In this document: in pieces, positions 1-6,605 of the stretch | How positions within the stretch are numbered: position 1 is the stretch's first letter | Layout: each line of letters starts with the position of its first letter | NCBI GenBank assembly: GCA_013036095.1 | Contig: JAAXCW010000003.1 | Location: 62,001 to 126,000, forward strand | Direction: 5' to 3' | DNA: 64,000 nucleotides | DNA from: Vulcanimicrobiota bacterium | GTDB taxonomy: Bacteria > Vulcanimicrobiota > Vulcanimicrobiia > Vulcanimicrobiales > Vulcanimicrobiaceae | The notes under the pieces: generated by a model | Told to the model about the DNA's origin: nothing | The model's input: the letters and a program-made list of their open reading frames with translations, nothing else | The model's database searches: none | Position numbers and translations under genes: made by a program

Positions 1-205
1 ACAAGGCGACCGTCGCGTAGGTGATCATGCTGTGCAGCGGCAGGTTCATCGGCGCGATGTTTTGTGCGTAGAGCGCCGTCCAGACCGACCGCAGCAGATA
101 AACCCGCACGATCAGCGAGCCGATCTCGGTGAAAACCTCGAGCCGGTACGTCGCTTCGCGCGCGAACGCTTTCTTCGCGAACTCGACGTAGGGCGCCAGA
201 TTCAT
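1..205 (-). CDS. ABC-2 type transporter permease (N-terminal part only)
   Basis: The first 68 codons of a gene that runs off the left edge. It starts MNLAPYVEFAKKAFAREA, followed by a hydrophobic segment with interspersed arginines, as in permeases that pair with COG4586-type ATPases. The start ATG overlaps the stop of the hexapeptide gene by 4 bases (ATGA), so it is translationally coupled to it and to the ATPase further upstream. The inferred role is one membrane subunit of a drug, lipid or polysaccharide exporter. The family call rests mainly on the ATPase context because only the N-terminus is present. Confidence 0.65.
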   Translation of the reverse strand, partial: MNLAPYVEFAKKAFAREATYRLEVFTEIGSLIVRVYLLRSVWTALYAQNIAPMNLPLHSMITYATVAL

Positions 206-972
206 CGCTTGGTTTTCTTCTCGCGCTCGATTGCGGCTTCGCGACGCAACCGCGCTTCCTCCAACTCAACGAACATGACGTCGACGACTTTTTCGACTTC
301 GGTCGCCTGGGTCGGCGGCGGCTCTTCGTTCTTGCGCTGCGGCGCCTTCTGCGCGGCCTTTTTCGGCGCTTCGCCGATCACGGCGTCCTGCGCGTGCGCC
401 TTGCGCAAGAACTTCGAGTAGCCTTCGGCCGCTTTCGCGCGCACGTCGTCCGAATCGGGCAAGTTGAAGACGTCCTGGAAGAAGTGCATCTTGCCGTGCA
501 CCTCCTCTGCCTGCCGCGGAGAGTAGATCGTGGCTGGGTCGCCGTGCGCGATGTTCAGCATCGGCACGTGTTGGCCAGTTTTGACGCGCGTGTTCACATG
601 CACGATGGCGCCGACCGCCACACTCACGCCTTCCTCCACGGTCGCGCCGTTGAAGATGCGCGCGGCCGATGCGATGAAGGAGCCCGGCTCGATCGTTGCG
701 CCTACGACGTATGCACCGGGCCCGATGATGCAGCTTTCGCCGACCGAGCATGGAAACTGCATGACTTTTCCGCCGCTGGATTTGACGATGGCGTTCTCCA
801 TCACCACGCTGTTGGCGCCGATAGTAACCGGCGCGCCCTCCGCGCTGATGACCGCGCCAAACAACACGGCGCAGCCTTCTTCAACGGTAACGTCGCCGCT
901 GATCGTCGCCGTCGGCGCGACGTATGCGCTCGCGTGGATGGTCGGCTTTTTCGTTCCGCTCGAAACAATCAC
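202..972 (-). CDS. left-handed beta-helix (hexapeptide repeat, gamma-carbonic-anhydrase-like) protein
   Basis: A 256-residue protein. Residues about 8-150 show repeated hexapeptides with small or aliphatic residues (GDVTVEEG, VTIGANSVV, CSVGESCIIGPGA, ATIEPGSF), the signature of the left-handed parallel beta helix of gamma-carbonic anhydrases and acyltransferases. The His ligands expected after the second turn (VIHGD type) are not seen, so carbonic anhydrase activity is doubtful. The C-terminal 60 residues are a charged K/A/E/P-rich tail ending in a probable coiled coil, which is unusual for the family. The GTG start overlaps the ATPase stop and the gene's own stop overlaps the permease start, so it sits between the two halves of an exporter. 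It may be an accessory or modifying subunit (inference). Confidence 0.7.
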   Translation of the reverse strand: MIVSSGTKKPTIHASAYVAPTATISGDVTVEEGCAVLFGAVISAEGAPVTIGANSVVMENAIVKSSGGKVMQFPCSVGESCIIGPGAYVVGATIEPGSFIASAARIFNGATVEEGVSVAVGAIVHVNTRVKTGQHVPMLNIAHGDPATIYSPRQAEEVHGKMHFFQDVFNLPDSDDVRAKAAEGYSKFLRKAHAQDAVIGEAPKKAAQKAPQRKNEEPPPTQATEVEKVVDVMFVELEEARLRREAAIEREKKTKR

Positions 973-1973
973 GTGTTTACCGGCTCCTGCTCGTAGCCTT
1001 CGACGTAGATTCTCCGGATTATCGATTCCAAGTCAGGCTCCTCGATGCTGATGTCGCGCAGTTCGTAGTGTCCGGTGGCTTCGCGGATCAACTGATCGGG
1101 CCGCACGCGCCGCCGGTCGAAGCGGTAGCGCACTAAACCGCGATCGTTGGATTCGATCTCGGCGCCTTCCAGCACCGGATTCACATGCGGCGCGGTCAGC
1201 GTCAAGACGAGCGTTCGGTGCGTGCCGTACTGCTCTTTGATGTTCTCGACGGTGCCGTCGAAGATGATCGTGCCTTCGTCGATCAGGATAATGCGGCGGC
1301 AGAGCCGTTCGACGTCGGCCAGGTCATGTGTCGTCAGGATGATCGTCGTGCCGCGGTCTTGGTTGATGTGGCGGACGAATTCGCGGATCGCTTCTTTCGC
1401 GACCACGTCGAGTCCGATCGTCGGTTCGTCCAAATAGACGATGCGCGGATTGTGCAGCATAGCCGCGGCGAAATCTCCGCGCATTCGCTGCCCCAGCGAG
1501 AGCTGGCGCACGGGCGTGCGCAGGAAGGGCTCCATTTCCAGCATCTCGATGAAGCGCTGCAGGTTCTCGCGATAGCGATCCTTCGGAATCGAATAAATGG
1601 CGCGCAGCAATTCGAACGATTCGACCAGCGGCAGATCCCAATAGAGTTGGCTACGCTGGCCGAAGACGACGCCGATGTTGCGCGCATTTTCATTGCGGCG
1701 GTCGTACGGCACCAGTCCGGCGACTTCGATCGAGCCCGCAGTCGGCACCAGAATGCCGGTCAACATTTTGATCGTCGTGGATTTGCCCGCTCCGTTCGGC
1801 CCGATGTAGCCGACGAGCTCGCCCGGCTCGAGTTCCATAGTGACGTCGCGGACGGCGACTTTTTCTTCGTAGGCGCGCGAAAAGAGCGTGCGCAGCGCGC
1901 CGCCAACGCCGGGCCGTCGTTTCGGCGAGCGAAAGGTCTTGCGCAAATCGTGCGTCCGAATGATTGGCGGCAT
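969..1973 (-). CDS. ABC-2 exporter ATP-binding protein (COG4586-like)
   Basis: A 334-residue ATPase. The Walker A motif GPNGAGKST lies near residue 58. The signature LSLGQRMRGD, Walker B IVYLDEPTIGLD and the switch-His region TTHDLADVERL follow. The long N-terminal lead-in before the Walker domain (SPKRRPGVGGALRTLF) and the sequence VVFGQRSQLYWDLP are typical of the uncharacterised ABC-2 ATPases that partner six-helix permeases. A C-terminal domain of about 90 residues follows the core. It is the first gene of a tightly overlapping minus-strand operon (ATPase, hexapeptide protein, permease). The substrate cannot be told from the sequence. Confidence 0.9.
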   Translation of the reverse strand: MPPIIRTHDLRKTFRSPKRRPGVGGALRTLFSRAYEEKVAVRDVTMELEPGELVGYIGPNGAGKSTTIKMLTGILVPTAGSIEVAGLVPYDRRNENARNIGVVFGQRSQLYWDLPLVESFELLRAIYSIPKDRYRENLQRFIEMLEMEPFLRTPVRQLSLGQRMRGDFAAAMLHNPRIVYLDEPTIGLDVVAKEAIREFVRHINQDRGTTIILTTHDLADVERLCRRIILIDEGTIIFDGTVENIKEQYGTHRTLVLTLTAPHVNPVLEGAEIESNDRGLVRYRFDRRRVRPDQLIREATGHYELRDISIEEPDLESIIRRIYVEGYEQEPVNT

Positions 1974-2027
1974 CTTCTGGCCCTGTTATCCCGAGGCTCG
2001 CGGAGGCCCTCGGAGAAAGACGCGAGC

Positions 2028-2630
2028 GTGGTCATCACGATCTCCAACCGGTACGGCTGCGGCGCGCTCGCGATCGCGCAGCGCGTTGCCGAACGGCTCG
2101 GATACGAATTCGTCGACGAGCAGCTGCCCGTGGTCGTCGCAAAACGGTTGCGGACCTCGCCCGAAGCGGTCGAGGAGGCCGAAGACCTCGGCCGCACGAT
2201 GAGCGAGCGCATGTTGCGCGGGCTCGAGCTCGGCACGCCCGAAATCCAGTCGGAAGGCGGGCCATCCTTCGACGAAGAGTGCCTGCGCGAAGTGCAAGAA
2301 GCAGTGCGCGAATACGCGGCGCACGGCAATGTGGTCATCATCGGCCGCGGCGCGCATGCGATTCTGGGGCGCGGGCCCGGTGTGCTGCGCGTCTTCATGA
2401 CCGCGCCGCGCGAGTGGCGCATACACCATCTGATGGAAGCCGCCGGCGCCGACGAGAAAACCGCCGCTGCGGAGCTCGACCGCATCGACCGCGCGCGCCG
2501 TGAGTATCTGCGCGCGTACTACGACCTCGACTGGAACGATCCGCAGACCTACGATCTCGCCCTCGACACTTCGACGTTCAGCGTCGAGCGCGCGGCCGAG
2601 ATCATCGTAAGCGCGGCCGGCGCACGGTGA
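2028..2630 (+). CDS. cytidylate kinase-like family protein
   Basis: A 200-residue P-loop-like protein beginning VVITISNRYGCGALAIAQ, with RVAERLGYEFVDEQL, the opening of the cytidylate-kinase-like family (AAK_6 / PF13189 type). The typical central IIGRGAHAIL and the C-terminal DLALDTSTFSVERAAEII are present. The normal GSGKGT P-loop of true Cmk is replaced by RYGCGA, so the nucleotide substrate is uncertain. The frame is open further upstream, but homology starts at this GTG, with GGAGA about 11 bases before it. The gene is divergent from the ABC exporter and overlaps the MFS gene by 4 bases (GTGA). Confidence 0.75.
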   Translation: MVITISNRYGCGALAIAQRVAERLGYEFVDEQLPVVVAKRLRTSPEAVEEAEDLGRTMSERMLRGLELGTPEIQSEGGPSFDEECLREVQEAVREYAAHGNVVIIGRGAHAILGRGPGVLRVFMTAPREWRIHHLMEAAGADEKTAAAELDRIDRARREYLRAYYDLDWNDPQTYDLALDTSTFSVERAAEIIVSAAGAR

Positions 2631-3877
2631 GCGTCAGCGTCGAGCGCGGACTTCCGCGCCGCCGCATTACCATATTCTCGGCGCTGCGCTTTCACGATTT
2701 CCGGTTGTTGTGGATCGGACTGCTGGTCTCCAATGTCGGATCGTGGATGCAGCTGACCGCGACGGGCTATTTCATCGCAAGGCTCGCCGGCGACGCGCAC
2801 ACCGCCGCTTTATACCTGGGCTTCCAAGGATTAGCCCGCGCGATTCCGGTGCTGCTACTCTCGCCGATCGCCGGCGTGGCTGCCGACGTCTGGCCGCGCC
2901 GCCGTCTCCTGTTCATCACGAATTCGATCATGGCGCTGTTGGCGCTCGTACTCGCGGTCTTCACGAGCTTGGGCTGGATGAACATCCTGGGATTGATTCT
3001 GATCAACGCCGCGAGCGCGACGGTCTTGGCCTTTGACTCGCCTGCGCGGCAAAGCTGGGTGCCGCTCATGGTTGAGCGCGAGTACGTCGGCAACGCCATC
3101 GGGTTGAACTCGGTCGCCTTCAATGCGCCGGCCGTAATCGGGCCCGCCATCGCCGGCGTCCTGATCATCTCAGTCGGCATTGCGGGCTCGTTTTACGTGA
3201 ACGCAGTGGCGACGCTCGCCGTCATTTTTGCGCTCGTCTTCATGAAACCGGCACCGCCGAGCACCGGGCGCCCAGAAAATTGGCTCGCCTCGATTGCGTA
3301 TGGCTTGCGATTTCTACGCGAGCATCCCATCCTCAAATGGATCGTCGCCATTTTCGTGGTGACGGCGCTGCTGGTGCGGCCGTATAGCATGCTGCTACCT
3401 GCGTTTGTGGTCAACACGCTGCACGGCAACGCCTTGGACCTCAGCTTTGCGATCTCGGCCACCGGTGTCGGCGGTTTTGCCGGTGCGCTGCTGACCGCGT
3501 ACCTTGGTGCGCGGGAGCGCCGTGGAACCATTTGGCTGCTTTCCGCGATGGTGATGTCGCTCGGCGTGCTGAGTTTGGGATTCATCTGGAATCTCTGGCT
3601 GGCGCTCCCGGTGCTGTTTCTGATCGGCACGGCCACGATGACGCTGCTTGGCGCCTCGAACACGCTGATCCAAACGCTCTCACCCGATCACGTGCGCGGA
3701 CGTGCGATTTCGGTCTACACGATGGTGGCGATCGGATTAGTGCCGGGCGGCGCGCTCATCGTCGGCGCGATCGGCTCGCTCATCGGCCTGCACATGGCGT
3801 TTCTCATCGTCGGCGTCGCCACCGCGCTCTTCACCTTATGGCCGTGGCTGACACGGCCGGTGCTGCGGACGGTTTAG
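2627..3877 (+). CDS. MFS transporter (EntS/MFS_3-like exporter)
   Basis: A 416-residue polytopic protein with about 12 hydrophobic segments. It opens with FRLLWIGLLVSNVGSWMQLTATGYF, the N-terminal motif of the MFS_3/EntS-like family, and has the first cytoplasmic loop motif with basic residues (DVWPRRRLLF, residues about 88-97). The second half carries SPDHVRGRAISVYTM, a conserved stretch of the same family. The GTG start overlaps the kinase-like gene's stop, so the two are coupled. Efflux of a small molecule is likely; the substrate is unknown. It converges with the next gene and overlaps its stop codon by 4 bases. Confidence 0.88.
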   Translation: MSVSVERGLPRRRITIFSALRFHDFRLLWIGLLVSNVGSWMQLTATGYFIARLAGDAHTAALYLGFQGLARAIPVLLLSPIAGVAADVWPRRRLLFITNSIMALLALVLAVFTSLGWMNILGLILINAASATVLAFDSPARQSWVPLMVEREYVGNAIGLNSVAFNAPAVIGPAIAGVLIISVGIAGSFYVNAVATLAVIFALVFMKPAPPSTGRPENWLASIAYGLRFLREHPILKWIVAIFVVTALLVRPYSMLLPAFVVNTLHGNALDLSFAISATGVGGFAGALLTAYLGARERRGTIWLLSAMVMSLGVLSLGFIWNLWLALPVLFLIGTATMTLLGASNTLIQTLSPDHVRGRAISVYTMVAIGLVPGGALIVGAIGSLIGLHMAFLIVGVATALFTLWPWLTRPVLRTV

Positions 3878-4275
3878 GGCCATGGCATCGGGTTTCTTCT
3901 CGCCCACGTTGAGCCGTCATCAAAGACAACATTTTCGATGACGCACTCCACGCCGCGATAGTCGGCTACCCACTCTCTGCCCACGTAGAATTCGAACCGC
4001 AGCTTCGCCGAGCGCTTAGGCAGAATGTGAACGGCGTACTCTTGGTGCTCAGCGCCTGTGGCGCCATAGTAGCCGCTTTCATCGCGCGTCGCAAACATGA
4101 GGCTCAGGTGACGGATCGCACGCTCCGCCGAATCGGTAGCATCGAATGACCCGACGGCGAGTTCACCGCGAATCTTCGCGTTGCAATGGCTTGTTATAGC
4201 CGGCTCATTTTGTGCACAGGGACGCCAGTAGTACCAGTGCGCCAAGAATAGAGCCTCGAGTCCAGCGGCTAACAA
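3874..4275 (-). CDS. hypothetical protein
   Basis: An open frame of 133 codons with a TTG start. I do not recognise a family. The C-terminal half (alternating hydrophobic and charged residues, KLRFEFYVGREWVADYRGVE) reads like a beta-rich domain, and the first 20 residues could be a poor signal sequence. It converges tail to tail with the MFS gene, sharing 4 bases. No strong ribosome binding site is seen, so the start may lie further in. Upstream is a copy of the dispersed repeat. Confidence 0.45.
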   Translation of the reverse strand: MLAAGLEALFLAHWYYWRPCAQNEPAITSHCNAKIRGELAVGSFDATDSAERAIRHLSLMFATRDESGYYGATGAEHQEYAVHILPKRSAKLRFEFYVGREWVADYRGVECVIENVVFDDGSTWARRNPMPWP

Positions 4276-4325
4276 TCGGCGCCATCGCTAGCGTGATTCA
4301 GTCCCACTAACCATCGTTCATGCGG

Positions 4326-4452
4326 CCCTCGTCATGCGCCCTATGGGCGCTGCTCGGGCGTCCTTCGACTCCGCATTTCGCTGAAGGCGAAATGCTCCGC
4401 TCAGGATGACACAATTGCAGGCGCGCCTCTCGGCGCGCCGCTCACCATGACA
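4326..4452 (-). repeat. dispersed two-hairpin repeat, copy 1 (composite)
   Basis: Read on the minus strand this contains TGTCATGGTGAGC plus a GGCGCGCC hairpin, then TGTCATCCTGAGC, an ATTTCGC/GCGAAAT hairpin, GTCGAAGGAC, CGAGCAGC, a GCGCCC/GGGCGC hairpin and a degenerate GACGAGGG end. This is the same order of blocks as in the other copies; here a partial element is stacked in front of a full one. It occupies most of the gap between the hypothetical gene and the histone-like gene. Confidence 0.85.
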
Positions 4453-4470
4453 AATGGGGCGTCCGGGAAT

Positions 4471-4500
4471 AAAAAAAGCGCGCCGGACGACGGCGCGCTA
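4471..4500 (-). terminator. Rho-independent terminator of the histone-like gene
   Basis: On the minus strand the arms GCGCGCCG and CGGCGCGC enclose a short loop and are followed directly by seven T residues. A second small hairpin with a TTCG loop (AAACGC/GCGTTT) lies between it and the stop codon. This is the clearest intrinsic terminator in the left half of the window. Confidence 0.9.
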
Positions 4501-4526
4501 AAGGAAAAACGCCGAAGCGTTTTTAG

Positions 4527-4697
4527 TTAGGCGGCCTTTTTCCGGCGGCGCCGGCGGGTCGTCTTTTTGCGAGCCGTTGTCTTGCGAGCGGCTTTGCGTG
4601 CACCTTTACGGCGTCCGCCCTTGCGCGCTGCCTTACGGCGCTTACGCGGAGCTGCTTTTTTTGCAGCTGCCTTTTTCCTTCTACGTTTGACTGCCAT
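4527..4697 (-). CDS. small histone-H1-like Lys/Arg-rich DNA-binding protein
   Basis: A 56-residue protein, MAVKRRRKKAAAKKAAP at the start and RRRRRKKAA at the end, made almost entirely of Lys, Arg, Ala, Thr and Gly with repeated (R/K)KAA(R/K)K blocks. Such compositions occur in bacterial histone-H1-like and Hc1-like nucleoid proteins, so non-specific DNA or RNA binding is the likely role (inference). AAAGGA lies about 15 bases before this ATG. A TTGTCA-N17-TATAAC promoter lies upstream and a strong terminator downstream, so it is a monocistronic and probably highly expressed gene. A longer overlapping frame starting 14 bases earlier is a shadow: it is Arg/Gln-rich and lacks the AAK periodicity. 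Confidence 0.85.
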   Translation of the reverse strand: MAVKRRRKKAAAKKAAPRKRRKAARKGGRRKGARKAARKTTARKKTTRRRRRKKAA

Positions 4698-4749
4698 TTA
4701 AGTTCAGTCATCCTTTCTCTGGCTAGGTAAGTAGCCAGGGGTGTTGCCT

Positions 4750-5562
4750 ATGTTATACAGTATTACGAGCGCCGTGACAAGTTTTTACGTTGACGGAGCC
4801 GAGCTCGATGTCGCGACCGATGGCGACGGCGACGCGATTGTTCTGATTCACGGCTTTCCGCTGACGCGCGAAATCTGGAACGCGCAGACTTCGGAGCTTG
4901 CGAAAACGCATCGCGTGATTCGTCCGGATCTGCGTGGCATGGGACGATCGAGCGCACCTGACGGACCGTACTTGATGGAAACGCTCGCGGGCGATCTGGC
5001 TGCGATCTTGGATGCGATGGCGATTGATCGCGCAGCGATCGTGGGTCATTCGCTCGGCGGATTCGTCGCATTGGCGTTCGCGCGCATGTATACGGAGCGT
5101 GTTTTGCGCTTAGCGCTGGTTTGTAGCCGCCTTGGTGCGGATTCGCCTGAAATAGCAGGCTTTCGGAACGATCTGGCAGATCGGCTCGAACGCGAGAATA
5201 GCATCGAACCGGCGGTCGAAAGTTACATTCCGAAGCTGTTTTCGGACGAATCGCTGCAAAAGAATTCCGGCGCCATCGAACGCGCGCGCGCGATCGCGCG
5301 ATCGAATTCTCCGCGCGGCGCAGCGGCGATGTTGCGGGGTATGGCGCAGCGGGTGGAATCCTACGACATCGCCGCGGATCTGGCGATGCCGGTGCTGATC
5401 GTCGCCGGCGTCGGCGACAAACTCGTGCCGCCCGCGGAAGCTGAAACAATGCGCGCCGCCTTTCCGGCGGCGCGGCCGGCGCTCATGAGAAGCAGCGGGC
5501 ACCTTCCGATGCTCGAGGAACCGGAGGCGCTGGCGGCCGAGCTGGTCGCGTTCGTTCGTTAG
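4750..5562 (+). CDS. alpha/beta-hydrolase
   Basis: A 270-residue alpha/beta-hydrolase fold enzyme. The oxyanion-hole motif HGFPLTREIW lies near residue 33, the nucleophile elbow GHSLGG near 100, an acid region around VGDKLVPP, and the catalytic His in SSGHLPMLEEP near the C-terminus. It resembles 3-oxoadipate enol-lactonase and haloperoxidase-type members, but the substrate is not determined. The ATG at 4750 has AGGGG 8 bases upstream. A GTG at 4774 fits the homologous region equally well and would remove eight residues. The gene is divergent from the histone-like gene. Confidence 0.87.
   Translation: MLYSITSAVTSFYVDGAELDVATDGDGDAIVLIHGFPLTREIWNAQTSELAKTHRVIRPDLRGMGRSSAPDGPYLMETLAGDLAAILDAMAIDRAAIVGHSLGGFVALAFARMYTERVLRLALVCSRLGADSPEIAGFRNDLADRLERENSIEPAVESYIPKLFSDESLQKNSGAIERARAIARSNSPRGAAAMLRGMAQRVESYDIAADLAMPVLIVAGVGDKLVPPAEAETMRAAFPAARPALMRSSGHLPMLEEPEALAAELVAFVR
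4752..4780 (-). promoter_or_regulatory. sigma70-type promoter of the histone-like gene
   Basis: On the minus strand TTGTCA (-35) is separated by exactly 17 bases from TATAAC (-10), about 55 bases before the histone-like start codon. It overlaps the first codons of the divergent hydrolase gene, so transcription of the two may interfere. Confidence 0.7.
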
Positions 5563-5753
5563 CCCCGGTAGCGGGTGATCGCGGCCGAGCTTGTGCGCCG
5601 CCGGAACAGATTCACAAGGAAGAGCACGCCGACGACGAGCGCTGCGATGATCAGCGCCGGCACGACCACGTGCACTACCAGGAACGAGACAACGAACAGC
5701 ACGACGAGCACGATGGCGACCAGGATCGTCAAGCGCATGAAAAGACTGAGCAT
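5559..5753 (-). CDS. small hydrophobic membrane protein
   Basis: A 64-residue protein with a long run of Leu/Val/Ile (residues about 6-50), enough for two membrane passes. It ends in a basic tail with an RRRTSSAA stretch. An internal ATG gives MRLTILVAIV as an alternative start. It converges with the hydrolase and shares 4 bases at the stop codons. No family is recognised; it may be a small inner-membrane protein. Confidence 0.55.
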   Translation of the reverse strand: MLSLFMRLTILVAIVLVVLFVVSFLVVHVVVPALIIAALVVGVLFLVNLFRRRTSSAAITRYRG

Positions 5754-5814
5754 GCCTCATACTACCGGGGAAGTGGCGGACGGGTTTCGCCCCGGCCGGA
5801 CCGAAGTTTCCTCT

Positions 5815-6567
5815 ATGAACCGACACCTTCATATAATCTGTGCGTTTGCTTTACTCTGCGGGCTTGCGAGCACCACTGCGGGCGCCCAGCAGAAGGCGAT
5901 GCGCCATTTGGCCTATACCTTTGATATCAGCATTACGTCGGATCTCACGGTGCATTCTTCGGGCATCGGCGAGGCCGGCGGCGGCACCGGCAGCGGCATG
6001 ACGCACTATCCGGGGAGCAACAGCGACAAGGGCACCATAACGGTCGACGTTATGGGCGTCCAGCCGGACACGGGATTGGTGGTCAGTGTCGCCGAGCAAG
6101 GCCGCGGCAATCGGACTGCGGCGCCGGCGACCTGCGTCGTCTACGGGATCGGCAGCGTCATCTGCGATCCGAACGCGAAGGTCAACGAAGAAGAGATGTC
6201 CCTCATGCGCGTGCTCGGACGCAATTTTGTGAACCCGTCGACCATCGACAGTAACCACCATTGGCAGAACATCGAGAGCGGCGCCGGCGGCAAGGAAATC
6301 AACGATTACACGATCTCAAGCGATAACCACGACGGCCTGCTCGGCATCGACTTCCAACGCGTCCTTACGGTTGAAGGAGCGGGCGGCTATCGTGCGGATA
6401 CGCACGGTTCGCTGGCCTACAATCAAAAGCTGAGCGTGCCGACGCAGGTTAAGGAAGACACGGTGACCCGTACTCACCCTGGGCAAGGCCAGGATAACCG
6501 CGTCGAGCAGCAGCTGACTCTGACCCTGACGACCGACTCGCTCGCGCAAGCCGTCACCACTCCGTAG
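5815..6567 (+). CDS. secreted protein of unknown function
   Basis: A 250-residue protein with a clear signal peptide (MNRHLHIICAFALLCGLAST, cleavage near TAGA-QQ). The mature part is rich in Gly, Thr and Asp and mostly predicted beta, with two Cys about 14 residues apart near the middle. I do not recognise the family. The frame is open upstream, but the signal peptide fixes the start at this ATG. It stands alone between the small membrane protein and the helicase gene. Confidence 0.75.
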   Translation: MNRHLHIICAFALLCGLASTTAGAQQKAMRHLAYTFDISITSDLTVHSSGIGEAGGGTGSGMTHYPGSNSDKGTITVDVMGVQPDTGLVVSVAEQGRGNRTAAPATCVVYGIGSVICDPNAKVNEEEMSLMRVLGRNFVNPSTIDSNHHWQNIESGAGGKEINDYTISSDNHDGLLGIDFQRVLTVEGAGGYRADTHGSLAYNQKLSVPTQVKEDTVTRTHPGQGQDNRVEQQLTLTLTTDSLAQAVTTP

Positions 6568-6605
6568 CAGAAAGCGGCGGCGCCGTCGAACAGGCGTTCG
6601 TACTA

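Noticed and set aside
202-972. Functional gamma-carbonic anhydrase
   Set aside because: The hexapeptide fold is there but the histidine triad expected for zinc is not seen.
1185-2027. Long N-terminal extension of the cytidylate-kinase-like gene
   Set aside because: The frame is open but lies opposite the ABC ATPase gene and has the composition of an antisense shadow; homology begins at the GTG at 2028.
4523-4711. Arg/Gln-rich 62-residue frame starting MTELKWQ on the minus strand
   Set aside because: It is an offset reading of the histone-like gene. The histone-like frame has the Lys-Ala periodicity and the stop just before the terminator.
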